Source: Molanna angustata
Lineage: Eukaryota > Arthropoda > Insecta > Trichoptera > Molannidae
Length of the DNA stretch: 64,000 bases
Assembly (NCBI GenBank): GCA_963576475.1
Contig: OY754980.1
Location: forward strand, 34,525,431-34,589,430
Direction: 5' to 3'
The notes under the pieces are model-generated. The model was given only the letters and a program-made list of their open reading frames with translations. It searched no databases and was not told the origin of the DNA. The translations under genes and the position numbers were made by a program. The first letter of the stretch is position 1. The number at the start of each line of letters is the position of its first letter. This document shows, in pieces, positions 10,582 through 21,235 of this stretch.

Positions 10582-11027
10582 ATTTTTTTAAAAGGTGCAT
10601 ATACGCAAACATTGGATCTATCCTTGTCAGGAGTCATTGATATTTTTGAGAAGTTTTTAACATCTCAATAAAACTAAGTTGGACTAAAAAACTTCTCAAT
10701 AAATGGCGTTACAAAAAGGTTTCTTCGTTACTTCATAGATGGCGATAGTAATAATAGCTTATTTTCAAACGATCTGTTCTCATTATTAAAATATATAGAA
10801 CTTTCAAAATTGCATTGATAAGGGAACTCAATAAAAAGTCAATATTGATGAACGTTGCGCAAGCGCATAAAGTGATCACGTAAGCCAGCCGATGACAGGT
10901 CGCAAGCCCTGTAAGTGCCTTTATTTTCTGGTTCTTCTATAATATATTAACTTCTTCTCTTTTATTGTTTTATTAAAAAAATGTCAAAAAAGAAATAGAT
11001 ATGTACTTATATTGTATTTTTAGATGG
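10582..11027. other. Non-coding stretch with a weak splice-donor-like site
   Basis: A GC-richer patch at 10855-10920 ends CCCTGTAAGTGCC. It is weaker than the candidates ending at 1705 and 7804 and I do not annotate it as an exon. Confidence 0.35.
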
Positions 11028-11090
11028 TTAGTAGCAGAGTGGTTAGCGTTAGGTTATTGATCTCGAGTTCTAATCCAGCCATGACCGATT
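11028..11090 (+). mobile_element. tRNA-like SINE head (family D)
   Basis: GGTTAGTAGCAGAGTGGTTA resembles a tRNA 5' half with an A box. GAGTTCTAATCC, 30 bp on, resembles a B box. The acceptor stem does not close, so it is not a functional tRNA. A single copy was seen. Confidence 0.4.
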
Positions 11091-11099
11091 TAGTTCATC

Positions 11100-12584
11100 T
11101 ATAGCACGATCATTTGTGCTTCATTTATGATTAAAAAACTATGCAAACGTATATTATATACTTGTTACAAGAACATATTTATTATTTAAACAAAGTATAA
11201 TTATTTTTTTTTACTATAAATTTCACCATGTAAAAGAATCAGAAATAGTAACTTTTTATGTATGTTCATGTCATTGTAGAGTTTTTTCTTTAATATTAGT
11301 ATACTATTTGATATTACTCTGCTAAATGTATAATAATAATGTTTTCTTATAAAATTTGGGAAAAATGTACAAATTGAATAAGGTTTGGTAATGTTATTTT
11401 GCTAGTTACCATAAGAACTTTCCTACGAAACTAAAACACGCTTATTTTGTGGAATAACACACAATTACTCGAATACAAGTGGTTTATAATTGAAAGCAAA
11501 CAAATGTTATCTACACGATATACCTACCTATACTGTACATATGTTATTACTAGTGAAATAATAGCTGCTTCCAAAATCCATAATGGTACACACACACACA
11601 ACATATTCATATTCTGGTTTGAAGGATTCAGTGGTGACACCACGAGTCACACAAGTCATATGTTATGATGAGTCACGAATGATGAGACATGGCATGTCTT
11701 GTCATGACATGTTCTGTCCTGTCTGTCTGCATATAATATCAACTGACACTAGGCACAGTACAATGTCCACATGGGATGACTTATATAACTACTCCATCAA
11801 CAGCATATTATACGTACAGATTAGGGGATATTTACTAGTCATTAATACTCCTATAATGGAAATTTACACTTGTGACAGTTGTCTGTTATATGATTATTTA
11901 TTACAAATTTAAAATCATTCTTAATTTATTACTAAGTAATTTGTGAGGTACCGGATTAAAATAGTGCTTGTTCTTAATTTATTACTAAGTAATTTGTGAG
12001 GTAGGTACCGGATTAAAATTGTGCTTCCACTCTTGTTTATTAACTTCGTTTTTGATTGTCCCGTAAGAGCCGGGTATTTTTTTTTTCATTGACTTATTAT
12101 AGTGTTTATGTTTTGCAAATGATTTTCGGATTAGACACTAGGCCAATGCCTGTGTCGGAGTGCCATTACATATATTTTTTTAAAGTATAGTGTTAATCTG
12201 TGAGGTTGTATGATAGTACAAAGTATTTGTTCATTTCACTACATCCAATAGTCTTTCGTTCTCTTCTCTGCCTTTGTATTTAAAAATACATATGTACAAG
12301 AGGCAAAATACCATCTAAAATTGGTACCTAATTCAGTTATGAGGTTCATCATCAATTTTGAATATTGATTTGTTAAATAAGAAGATGAGTCTGCGGGGAT
12401 ACACACATGTGTCATGTTTCGTGACGTTATATTATATTATTATTTACGGCTAAGATTCGATATAATGAGCTGTAGAGTCAACGTCGAAATAAATAAGAGG
12501 AATATAATAAAACAAAATATCTTAAAATATTTATTATTTTGTGATTAAGTGTTAATAGTTTGGTATATATTCTGCAAATATACA
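11100..12584. other. AT-rich stretch with a local tandem duplication
   Basis: About 54 bp (TTCTTAATTTATTACTAAGT...GTACCGGATTAAAAT) are duplicated in tandem at 11915-12022. A hairpin-like motif, GACACTAGGCCAATGCCTGTGTC, occurs at about 12133-12155. No gene recognised. Confidence 0.5.
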
Positions 12585-12640
12585 TACTATCGCCATCGAC
12601 AGTTGGATCTCATTGTGCTACATGCTAGTCGATATAAAAA
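12585..12640 (-). mobile_element. Solo end of the ACTAGTTGCATG family
   Basis: TACTATCGCCATCGACAGTT then GGATCTCATTGTGCTACATG matches the right inverted end of the element at 3754-4188. No partner end is seen close by. Confidence 0.6.
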
Positions 12641-13600
12641 CTTGAGGTTTCTCACATTAGGATGGCTGGTTCACAGAATATATGCACGGTGATATAATAA
12701 TATACCTATAGATCTATCATTTTTTTCGATTTTAATATTCACCCAACATTAAATATAAATTTATTAAAGGTTATACTGAGGATATATAATAATAAACCTT
12801 CGTGGTACTAAGTCGTAGAAAATATTTTATTTTTTATTTTTTAAATTACCAGCCAGGTTAGTAAGAACCAACCAATCCAACTAACACAAAAAAGATATCA
12901 AAAAATGGCGGCTCTGAATGCTTTAATCTCAGGTAACATTTGTGAGCATTTAAAAAAATTCAAAACGTAGAGGGATTTTCACACAATTTAGTTTATCTAC
13001 AAATTGCCGCAAAAACTGTGTGTGCTTTTTTTTTCATTTTCTTTTGTTTTTTACGGAAGAGAACAAAAAAGGTTTCGCTTTTAACGGAAGCTGTAAAACT
13101 AGTGTAAAAATATGGCAACATTATATTTATGGTAATGACAGAAACAGAAGAGCATACTTACCACGGTTTTGTCTCCGAGGGAAACAATTCAGTTTAAAAG
13201 TAAAGTAAATACCTTTGTAGAGTGCATGTGCTTAATTATTTGAAGATTGACCAACTAAAACATTTGTAAGAAGAAGATTGACCACAGAATCACGAATTAC
13301 AATAATTGTTTATTACTTGTGAACTTCATAATCATGGCACTTCAATAAATTGTTGTATAATTTGCATTATAACTTCCATTGATTGTATGATTGGCATAAT
13401 CAGTACATAATTTGCAATTTACATCAATTGAATATAAATTCTCACTACATATAATAAGGGTGTCACCTCAATCAATTTTATGATTAATTGTTCACCATCA
13501 TAAACTTATCACTTTAATCAATTTTATGATGCCGCCATTATATTCTTGTCATTTCAATGAATTGTGTTCAAAAGCCTTTTAGGGACCTTCTTCCAACTAT
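12641..13600. other. AT-rich stretch with degenerate short repeats
   Basis: From 13300 to 13560 the motif TCAATCAATTTTATGAT or similar recurs irregularly, an old degenerate tandem repeat. No gene recognised. Confidence 0.4.
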
Positions 13601-13604
13601 GCTG

Positions 13605-13645
13605 GGTTTATTTCCATAAGGCAATTTCTTCCAACCAACCAGAAT
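13605..13645 (-). mobile_element. LINE 3'-end module fragment
   Basis: GGGTTTATTTCCATAAGGCA then ATTTCTTCCAACCAACC, about 38 bp of the module also seen at 6815-6875, 17180-17222 and 53045-53095. Confidence 0.5.
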
Positions 13646-13689
13646 TTAATTGATGTTATTAGCAAGGCAAAGACGGAGTTCATGGAATG

Positions 13690-14140
13690 TAACAGGGGCA
13701 GCGGTTGTGTGCTACCAGATGGTACTGTTGCATCCTATGTGATATTGTACCCAATATCCAATGGCTCTCTCAGTGAATGCCACTGTGGATGCTGATGTCT
13801 TCCATAGGGTGAAAGTGGCCTGGAGTAAATGGAGAACACTCATGGGCGCTCTGTACTATACACGTATGCTGAAACTAAATAAAGGCAAGCTTTATAAAAC
13901 AGCTGAGAGACTTGCCATGACACACGGTGAGGATTGCTGTGGACAATAACAGGCCCACATGAACAAACACTGTATGTACCTAAACGAAATGAAAATACTG
14001 AGATGGGCAGGTGGGGTGACAAAAAATGATAAAATTCGCAATAAGCTAATAAGACGAAGCTTCGGAGTAGCCCCCATACCAGAAAAACTCACAGAGAGCT
14101 GACTCAGATGGTATGGACATGCTATAAGAAGGCGATTGGT
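13690..14140 (+). pseudogene. RTE-like LINE reverse transcriptase C-terminal remnant
   Basis: Plus-strand frames contain, in order, VDADVFHRVKVAWSKWRTLM, MLKLNKGKLYKTAE, LNEMKILRWAGGVTKNDKIR and SFGVAPIPEKL followed by LRWYGHAIRR. This is the thumb and C-terminal region typical of RTE-type LINE polymerases (the ...MKMLRW..G.T..D+IRN...G.....+ +KL...RWYGHV motif). The frame changes several times and stops occur (for example just before LRWYGH), so it is a decayed, 5'-truncated copy. The related fragment at 59775-60075 lies in the opposite orientation. Confidence 0.65.
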
Positions 14141-14144
14141 TATT

Positions 14145-14454
14145 ATTAATTATTAATTCATCTCAAATACAAAGAAATGTTTTGGGTCAACTGAATGAAA
14201 AAGATTACTTACTGAAATCCACAATTTTATTCACAAATAACAATCTTCGGTTTACTTAATTAATTTACAATAATATTTTATAATTTCACACGGCAGATAA
14301 TATATCGATTGACGCAGTACGTTGACACTTCGAGAGAGCAATAGCGGGCGAAGGAAAAAACAACTATTTATATTTTTACGATTATTCTGGAATGTTTCAT
14401 AGATGAGTGTTATCAAGTATTAATATTTTTGCTATGAATTTTAGCAAATCACCA
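14145..14454. other. AT-rich stretch, no gene
   Basis: Nothing recognised. Confidence 0.45.
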
Positions 14455-14715
14455 CACCTTCAAGAAGTTCTGTCATAGTTATGGTGCCTTACTATAAGCT
14501 GATTCCCATTATGTTTCTTTTTAATGAGATCTTAGACATATCTTTAATGCTTTACATTTGAAAAGATCTGAAGTCGATGATAGTCCACAAGTGTTAATTT
14601 TTTATTCACATTGAGCTACTTTTCGTGCTATGATTTTTTTTGTCGCTCATTTAGCGTTCTGTGAAGGGGCCGTTTACAGTCCCCATATGTAGAGCGGGTG
14701 GTGGTGGAGGTAGCG
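14455..14715 (+). mobile_element. 5'-truncated 3' end of the R1-type LINE
   Basis: TTCTGTCATAGTTATGGTGC (14471-14490) matches the codons for FCHRYGAL at the end of the LINE ORF2 at 18062. The downstream part contains GAGCTACTTTTCGTGCTATG and GCGTTCTGTGAAGGGGCCG, which match the 3' UTR on the minus strand at 17795-17900. It ends GGTGGTGGTGGAGGTAGCGA and then an A run. It is the same family as the larger copy, more diverged and opposite in orientation. Confidence 0.75.
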
Positions 14716-15119
14716 AAAAAAAAATCAAGTAAAAAGAAAACATCAAAGGAATTGAAAAGTCGGTTAATTTTTCGTCACCATTTTTTTATGTTTCACGTGT
14801 GTACATTTTTAATTCATTTTAAACAAATTTAGAGATATGAAATGATTAAATGCATTTGAAAATATAAATATCTGGTAAAATATGTTTATTATCCTCAAAC
14901 GAATATTCTATTTAATTCTAGGCGTAATTTTCTCTTTTCCGTTAGTAAATTAAATCACGAGTACTTGAAAGCCACAGTACAAATTAAAATAATATTTCAT
15001 TTCTATACCTTGGAATAACAGAATTCAGAAGCTTCCTTTCTTTATAAAACGATGATGAAATATTAAAACAGAATAAAAGAAAAGTACACTTAAGTTATAA
15101 AATAATAAAAAGAATTATT
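14716..15119. other. AT-rich stretch, no gene
   Basis: Nothing recognised apart from A-rich runs after the LINE end. Confidence 0.45.
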
Positions 15120-15300
15120 TTTATACTGTTTCAAATATAATATTATATAAATTTAATATTATAAGTTTTTTGCTCTACTGTAAAATTGCCGATTTTGATA
15201 TAGGAAAATTTCAAACGAATGCAAGGACAGGCAGACTAACATAAATTTAGCCGTGCACAAACATGTGCAAATCCAGAAAGATAAATTTTAAATTTTTATC
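15120..15300. repeat. Dispersed ~170-bp repeat, copy 1
   Basis: TTATACTGTTTCAAATATAA...CTCTACTGTAAAATTGCCGA...CGTGCACAAACATGTGCAAA is repeated, diverged, at 61826-62010. In both places an RTE-like fragment follows on the plus strand. Confidence 0.65.
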
Positions 15301-15744
15301 AATGCTACTGATTTAAGTTGTCGAATCATGATAATTAAACCTACTCTCTCCAAACTCAATAAAAAATACCAAAATATATAAAACAGAAGACTTTAAATAA
15401 TTTTGAAATAATAACACTATTTAAAATACTTAAGTGTTAACTTATCATAGTTTTTCGACCAAAACTTAATTTTAATTACTATTATTATAGCTAGTGATAT
15501 TAATAACAAATAGTACTACAAGTAATAACAATTAACATTTATTTTTACCAATATATTCTTCCTCAAAAAAATAAAATATGCGTAAATTTGAAATTATTTA
15601 ATAAATCATTCAACCCTAATGATTCCCGATTATTAACGTTAAATTTTTTTTTAACGTTTCTTTATGTATTCATTATATCGGATTTTTGACATTACCTAAA
15701 CTCTAAATAAACTACATGGATTTAATTCTATTGCATTAATTTTA
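15301..15744. other. AT-rich stretch, no gene
   Basis: Nothing recognised. Confidence 0.45.
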
Positions 15745-16045
15745 TGCACGGCAGATCACTAAGAAGAGTATGTAATAGATCGATATATGATAGAATAAAA
15801 AATGAGGACATAAGGAGGGAATGCAAGATGAAGAAGAATATTAAAAGTTAAATGAATGTGAATTCCTTGAGTTGGTTTGGACATATTGAAAGAATGAATG
15901 ATGATCGACTGACCAAAACAATATACATGGGTGTAAGAGATGGAGTGAATAGCAGGGGCCGCCCCAGAAAGGGATGGCACACGTGAATGATATTTTGAAA
16001 GAAGGAAATATAAGAAGCTTGAATAATCGACGAGCATGTTAATTT
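15745..16045 (+). pseudogene. RTE-like LINE C-terminal fragment
   Basis: Nucleotide similarity to 50190-50450 is clear: CGATATATGATAGAATAAAA, ATGAGGACATAAGGAGGGAA, TGGTTTGGACATATTGAAAG, GGCCGCCCCAGAAAGGGATG and GAATAATCGACGAGCATGT parallel the RTE ORF there (motifs DRVRNEDIRKE, RWFGHMGRM, GRGRPRKGW, SNRRTC). Stops and frame changes are present. It is an old 5'-truncated copy. Confidence 0.75.
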
Positions 16046-16655
16046 TATTATTGGTGCATTAAGTGCGAGGTTCATTTTAAGAAAAATTTGTACTTAACAT
16101 AAAATATTTTTTTATAAAAATAATTGATTATTTACTGTCAGGAATAGATGAAATAAGAAATAACATATTTATATTTTTACTATAAATGTTTTTATACTCA
16201 AAAAATAATTTTAATGAATATTTACTTTTTTTGCGTCTTAATATTTTTTTATTATTAAAAAAGCTTTAGTTGATAATAGGTAGGTAGGTACTAGAATATC
16301 GTGGTTGTGTAATCAAACTTGAAATGATCCAGAGAGGGATCTCTTACATAATTACTTCAATTAAACCATTTGATGATTAACCACTTGTCTCAACCATTAA
16401 CAAACTTAAGTAAATATAATGTGACATTGAGTTCACAATTTAGTAAGTGATTTAGAAACTAAGTTTCCCTCTGACATAAAACACTCTACGACGTTTAACT
16501 GACAGATTTACAAACGCTCCAAGGCAAATGTGTTAACTTGAAGAAACACTTTACATACCTACCTACCTACCTATTTTGTGTGTTCGGTATTTTATATCAT
16601 AATGTATGTATGTACATAGGTATTTATTGCCTATACCAGTGGTTCTTCACATCAT
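16046..16655. other. AT-rich stretch, no gene
   Basis: Contains TACCTACCTACCTA-type short repeats near 16555-16575. Nothing else recognised. Confidence 0.45.
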
Positions 16656-16659
16656 TAGT

Positions 16660-16712
16660 TGCTTGTAACACATGAGATCCAACTGTCGATAGCGATAGTA
16701 GGTACCTATGCA
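16660..16712 (+). mobile_element. Solo left end of the ACTAGTTGCATG family
   Basis: TAGTTGCTTGTAACACATGA then GATCCAACTGTCGATAGCGA match the left end of the element at 31902. There is no matching right end before the Helitron at 16760. Confidence 0.6.
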
Positions 16713-17121
16713 TTGTTGAACACTTAAAATACTTAAATGTTTAAATCCAAATTATTCAATCTAATATATAAAAATCTCGTGTCACACTGTTTGTTATCGA
16801 ACTCCTCCGAAACGGCTTGATCGATTTTTATGATTTTTTTTGCGTTTATTTGGTAAGTCTGAGAATAGGTTGTAGGCTGTTTTTTATACCCCTATGTGAT
16901 AAGGGTGGCCCTCTCCAGATGTTTTTTTTTTTAGTTTTTTGACAATTTTTTTTTTCAATTTTTTTTATGAATTCGCATTAAAAAATACTTATAACCCTAA
17001 ATTTAAACCCTTTTACCACTAACCCTTATTTTTAAATAGCGATATTACTATTTCTACTTTTATCCACAGATACGTAATAGGGTTGCAAGATCGCAATTGA
17101 TTAATCATTGTTGTACGATAA

Positions 17122-17630
17122 TTTATTATTTATTTATTTATATAACACTTTTTTGTACATACATAAAAATACATAGTACAAATGGCGGACTTATTGCCTG
17201 GAGGCAATTTCTTCCAGTCAGCCATCTGAGATCAAAAGTACAAAACATAGTTTTGGCATATACATAATAACACAATAACACAACCAGTATAAGACAGCAA
17301 AACAAAAAGTGAGAAATTACACAAATTCAGAAAGGAGAGGAAAATCAGAAAGGGAAGGGAGAGGATGAGGAGCGAACAAAAGGGATGGAAAGTGAAATTG
17401 AGAGAGAGAGTGAGCATTTAAGACGAGATTTGAAAATTGGAAGTGATGTGGCAGTTCTAATATCAAATGCTAAATTGTTTCACAGCCGGGCAGCATGAAT
17501 AGTGAAGGAAGATGAATAATAATCTGTAATGTGAGGTGGGATGGCAAGGGTTCTCTCTTCTCTAGACCGAAGTGGGAGTCCATGAGAGGCCAACGGTTGA
17601 AATCTTTCTTTCAGATTTGTGGGGACATTT
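17122..17630 (-). pseudogene. Jockey/CR1-like LINE 3' end
   Basis: On the minus strand the frame reads LKERFQPLASHGLPLRSREE, then ERTLAIPPHITDYYSSSFTI and HAARL (stop) NNLAFDIRTATSLPIFKSRL. This is the C-terminal signature of Jockey/CR1-type LINE polymerases (…HAARLWN.LP..IR…FK..L). One in-frame stop replaces the Trp after HAARL. The 3' UTR contains GACTGGAAGAAATTGCCTCC...GGCAATAAGTCCGCC and ends in a TAAA-type tail at 17122. It lies just inside the Helitron 5' end. The RT core is absent, so it is a truncated copy. Confidence 0.7.
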
Positions 17631-18061
17631 TATGTATTTAACCCAGTGAAAACAGAAAGTGCGATTGTTATACAGGCGTCACTTCTCAACCAGCAAACAG
17701 CAAGGAGTAGGGACGAGAAAGATGGCGTTCTCTTATCTCCCTCATACAATGAGCTTTCTCTCACTTTCTACACAGTTTTCGGCCATTATTCGCTATTCGC
17801 TACTCCCACCACCACCCGCTCTGCCTATGGGGACTGTAATCGGCCCCTTCACAGAACGCTAAGTGAACGACAAAAAAAAAATGCATAGCACGAAAAGTAG
17901 CTCATGGAGCCCTCTAGATTAGCAATCTCGGCACCATAGTGCAAAAAGAAACAATCAACGAGTGCGAACAGAAAATTCACACCCGTGGACTGTCTATGAC
18001 CTCAGATCCCCCTACATGCAGACCATCAGAGAAGTGACCAAGATCTCTGGAAATAATTAAT

Positions 18062-21000
18062 TTAACGGGAATCTTCTAAAAGTAAGGCACCATATCTATG
18101 ACAGAAAACCTTAAAAGCTTTATAATTTTTCTTCGAGATCACAAAATCCGCATGACCAATGGGACCTTGAAGAGGCCCACGGACAGCAACGAGGAGCTCC
18201 GATCTATATGAGGACACCATTGGGTGGCAACATTCCCAAAGGATATGTTCCGAAGTTTGGTCCGGGTATTGACAGAAATGACATGAAGCAGATGAGGCAA
18301 TGTTAAATCGGTGAAGATAACTTTTAAAGTTTCCGTGTCCTGTGAAAAATTGGGAAGTCCAAAAGTCTGGAACAACCCAGGGAGATTTAAGACGATACCT
18401 CACGTCGGGAAAAAATAAGTAGGTAATTCTTCCCACTGAGCAGGCCGTCCAGCGAGTCTGCCAGATGTTCTGCAAATTTTCATTTACAGTCCTTTCAACA
18501 AAGCCGCGTGACACTCGACCCTCTGGAGGGAAGAGAGGAATATTTCCGATCATAGAAGAACAGCCCCGCGTAAGGTTGAAAACAGCCCCTCTACGCTGAA
18601 GTTCCAGATCAAGGGGAGTCATGCCTGTCAAAATTGGCAGTGCTTCAGTGGGACTCGTTCCATATGCTTTGGATAAAGCGATGAGAGCGAATCGTTGGCC
18701 TGAGAGCAAAATTCTACGTATATGTTGAAGCTCACAGGCGTGAGACCAACATCCTGCTGCATAGCAAGCAATGCCGAGGTAAACTGCCTTATAGAAAAGA
18801 CAGGATACTTGAAACTGTAAACCCCAGTGTGCCTTGGCGATGTGTGAGATCTTTAAAAAAGCTGACTTAGCTTTGTCGACACACAATCGAGCATGGTTTT
18901 TAAAATTTGGTCCTCTTTCCAGAACAACTCCTAGGCAAGTGATTTGGTCCCGAAAACTTACATTTGTTCCAGAGAACTTAATAGACGGCTGTCTACGTAG
19001 TAAGCCTTTGAAAACCAAGCCATAATATGTCTTATTAGGAGCGAAGCAAAGTTTATTTTTTACACCCCAGTCGGAAACTAAGGAAAGAGCTTGAGTAGCT
19101 GAGTTCTCAATAAATCTACGGGAATTACCACGGACGAGGATGTATGCATCATCGGCATACGCTTGAATCGTACAATTACTGGAGAGAGGAAGATCCAGCA
19201 AGTCATCAAAAAGAATGTTCCAGAGAAGTGGACCGAGAACAGAACCCTGAGGACATCCAATGCTTACCTGTCGCGTATGTAGAAATTGTCCCCCAGGCAG
19301 GACTATGCGGCGATTTTCAAAGTAACTCTTAACTATCAGATATATATTGCGGGGTATATTCCTTGACTTCAGTTTATGCAAAATGAGCGGCCACCAAGCA
19401 TTGTCAAATGCACCACTAATGTCAAGGGAAATAGCAATAACATATTTTTCGTCAGAATGTCTTACAAATTCTGACATATAATTTATAGCATCGACTGTTG
19501 AAATTCCAGGTCGGAAGCCAAATTGGCGAGAAGAAAGTGGACATGAGTTAGAAAGATGGGATTCAATTCTACTGCATATAAGTCTTTCCAGAATCTTGCC
19601 CAGAATAGGCAGGAGAGTAACAGGTCTATATGCTTTTGGGTCCGTGCTAGGACGATCGCATCGTTTGGGAATTATAGTCATGAGGCCCGTTTTCCAACAG
19701 TCTGGAAAACAGCCTTCGTCTAAACATCTTTTTAAGAGGGAAACCATTTCAAATTGAGCCAAACGCCAACATCTTTGTATTAAAATAGAGTCGATACGGT
19801 CGAGGCCTGGGGATTTATTTAGTTTAAGGTTCCCAATAATTAAATCGAGTTCCTCAACAGAAACTGGTGGCGAAGCGGGTGTCTGAGGAATGTTGTGTTG
19901 AAGAGCACGTACCCATTTATGAAAAACATTGTCGGTAGACGGATCATCCGATGGAATCAACGCGTCCAGAAAAACGGAAGCAGTTGAATCGAGAGACGTT
20001 GTGAACTCACCAGTAGTTGCATCGCGGATGCAAGATATTGTTGCGCCATTTCCTCTCTTAGAAGAAACGGCGCGATATACCGCACCCCATGGATCTGAAG
20101 TCGAAACCTCGGAAACCAAACGTCGCCAACTTACCTTCTTCGCACGAATAATTTCATTTTTATATAGATTGTGTGCACGTCTATAAGCAGAGTACAAGTC
20201 GAGAATAATAAACTCAGCAAAGTTCCTATTGCGTCCCAATTTAAGAGTTCGACGTGCACGTGTAACGCTGCGTTTCAAAGAATCGAGTCCTGAGTGCCAC
20301 CAAGCGTTTGGTTTTAATTTTTCTGGAGTAGATCTGCCAATTGACTTTTCTGCACATATAATGATATTGTTAGTGAAATCAGAAGCAGTATCAGATATAG
20401 ACATAGCATTTGGGTTAAAGCGATTCAGAAATCGAATAAATTCAGCATCAAATTCGACAATGCGCTCACACCTCGTGCGAAAACGCCTTGGAATATGAGA
20501 CTTTTGAACCGAGTCAGTAGGTGAAGTAGAAATTGTAAAGACAATAAGTTCGTGATCGCTACCCGAATAATCTGTATAAACACGCCAGGAGGAAGTCTTT
20601 TGAGCTATTTGAGCCGAAGCCAAAGTGACATCGATGTGGCCAAACCCAACCGCACCAGAAAAAGTGGGAGAACTAAAGGGATCATTGATAACGGAAAGCT
20701 CGTGCCGAGCTATGAAGTCCTCACAGAGTTCACCTCTTTTTGCTTTCCTAGACCCTGCAGTGGTAGAATGACACCATAGAGGGGACTCAGCATTGAAGTC
20801 ACCGCCAATCAAGATGGAATCTCCGCCTAGATGACTCATTACATTATCTAGAAAGCACACATATGGCTCTATCGGGTCGCCAAATTTGAAGTAGGTTGAA
20901 ACTAGGTACATGGATTTACCTGAAAGAGAAATTTCAAGCACGACTGTAGTGCTCGAGGAAAGATGATCTAATAAAATATAAGATATTGAAGAATTAAAAA

Positions 21001-21235
21001 TAATTATTGAAGCTAGAGGGGGTAAATCCATGGAACAGCAAGTGGCAGAAATTATACGGAAGTCTGAATCCGTCACACACATAGAGCCGTCGCCAGTGTA
21101 TTGTTCCTGAACCAGACAGATATCGATATTCAGTTGATGGGCGAGTTGTTTAAGCTCCAAGGTGGCAGCACGACGTCGGCCCAGATTGAGCTGTCCGATT
21201 CTGAGACCTGTTGATACGGATATGCTACTGGCCAT
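18062..21235 (-). CDS. R1-type LINE ORF2: endonuclease and reverse transcriptase
   Basis: An uninterrupted frame of 1057 codons from ATG at 21235. The APE-like endonuclease occupies roughly residues 10-240, with visible motifs IGQLNLGRRRAATLE, CLVQEQY, ILIGGDFNAESPLWC, GHIDVTLAS and YSGSDHELIVF. The reverse transcriptase lies at roughly 430-720, with LNKSPGLDRIDS, TIIPKRCDRP, AYRPVTLLPILGKILERL, QFGFRPGIST, ISLDISGAFDNAWW, GCPQGSVLGPLLWN and the catalytic AYADDAYILV. Near the C-terminus is a CCHC finger, CHFCQYPDQTSEHILWEC. The predicted role is target-primed reverse transcription: nick DNA and copy the element RNA. The start overlaps the end of ORF1 by 11 nt in another frame, typical of translational coupling in this clade. 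A TTG six bases upstream is in frame but ATG is preferred. No disabling change is visible, so the ORF may be recent. Confidence 0.93.
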   Translation of the reverse strand: MASSISVSTGLRIGQLNLGRRRAATLELKQLAHQLNIDICLVQEQYTGDGSMCVTDSDFRIISATCCSMDLPPLASIIIFNSSISYILLDHLSSSTTVVLEISLSGKSMYLVSTYFKFGDPIEPYVCFLDNVMSHLGGDSILIGGDFNAESPLWCHSTTAGSRKAKRGELCEDFIARHELSVINDPFSSPTFSGAVGFGHIDVTLASAQIAQKTSSWRVYTDYSGSDHELIVFTISTSPTDSVQKSHIPRRFRTRCERIVEFDAEFIRFLNRFNPNAMSISDTASDFTNNIIICAEKSIGRSTPEKLKPNAWWHSGLDSLKRSVTRARRTLKLGRNRNFAEFIILDLYSAYRRAHNLYKNEIIRAKKVSWRRLVSEVSTSDPWGAVYRAVSSKRGNGATISCIRDATTGEFTTSLDSTASVFLDALIPSDDPSTDNVFHKWVRALQHNIPQTPASPPVSVEELDLIIGNLKLNKSPGLDRIDSILIQRCWRLAQFEMVSLLKRCLDEGCFPDCWKTGLMTIIPKRCDRPSTDPKAYRPVTLLPILGKILERLICSRIESHLSNSCPLSSRQFGFRPGISTVDAINYMSEFVRHSDEKYVIAISLDISGAFDNAWWPLILHKLKSRNIPRNIYLIVKSYFENRRIVLPGGQFLHTRQVSIGCPQGSVLGPLLWNILFDDLLDLPLSSNCTIQAYADDAYILVRGNSRRFIENSATQALSLVSDWGVKNKLCFAPNKTYYGLVFKGLLRRQPSIKFSGTNVSFRDQITCLGVVLERGPNFKNHARLCVDKAKSAFLKISHIAKAHWGLQFQVSCLFYKAVYLGIACYAAGCWSHACELQHIRRILLSGQRFALIALSKAYGTSPTEALPILTGMTPLDLELQRRGAVFNLTRGCSSMIGNIPLFPPEGRVSRGFVERTVNENLQNIWQTRWTACSVGRITYLFFPDVRYRLKSPWVVPDFWTSQFFTGHGNFKSYLHRFNIASSASCHFCQYPDQTSEHILWECCHPMVSSYRSELLVAVRGPLQGPIGHADFVISKKNYKAFKVFCHRYGALLLEDSR

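Noticed and set aside
18834..20779. Plus-strand small frames across 18.8-20.8 kb
   Set aside because: Shadows of the LINE ORF2 on the minus strand.
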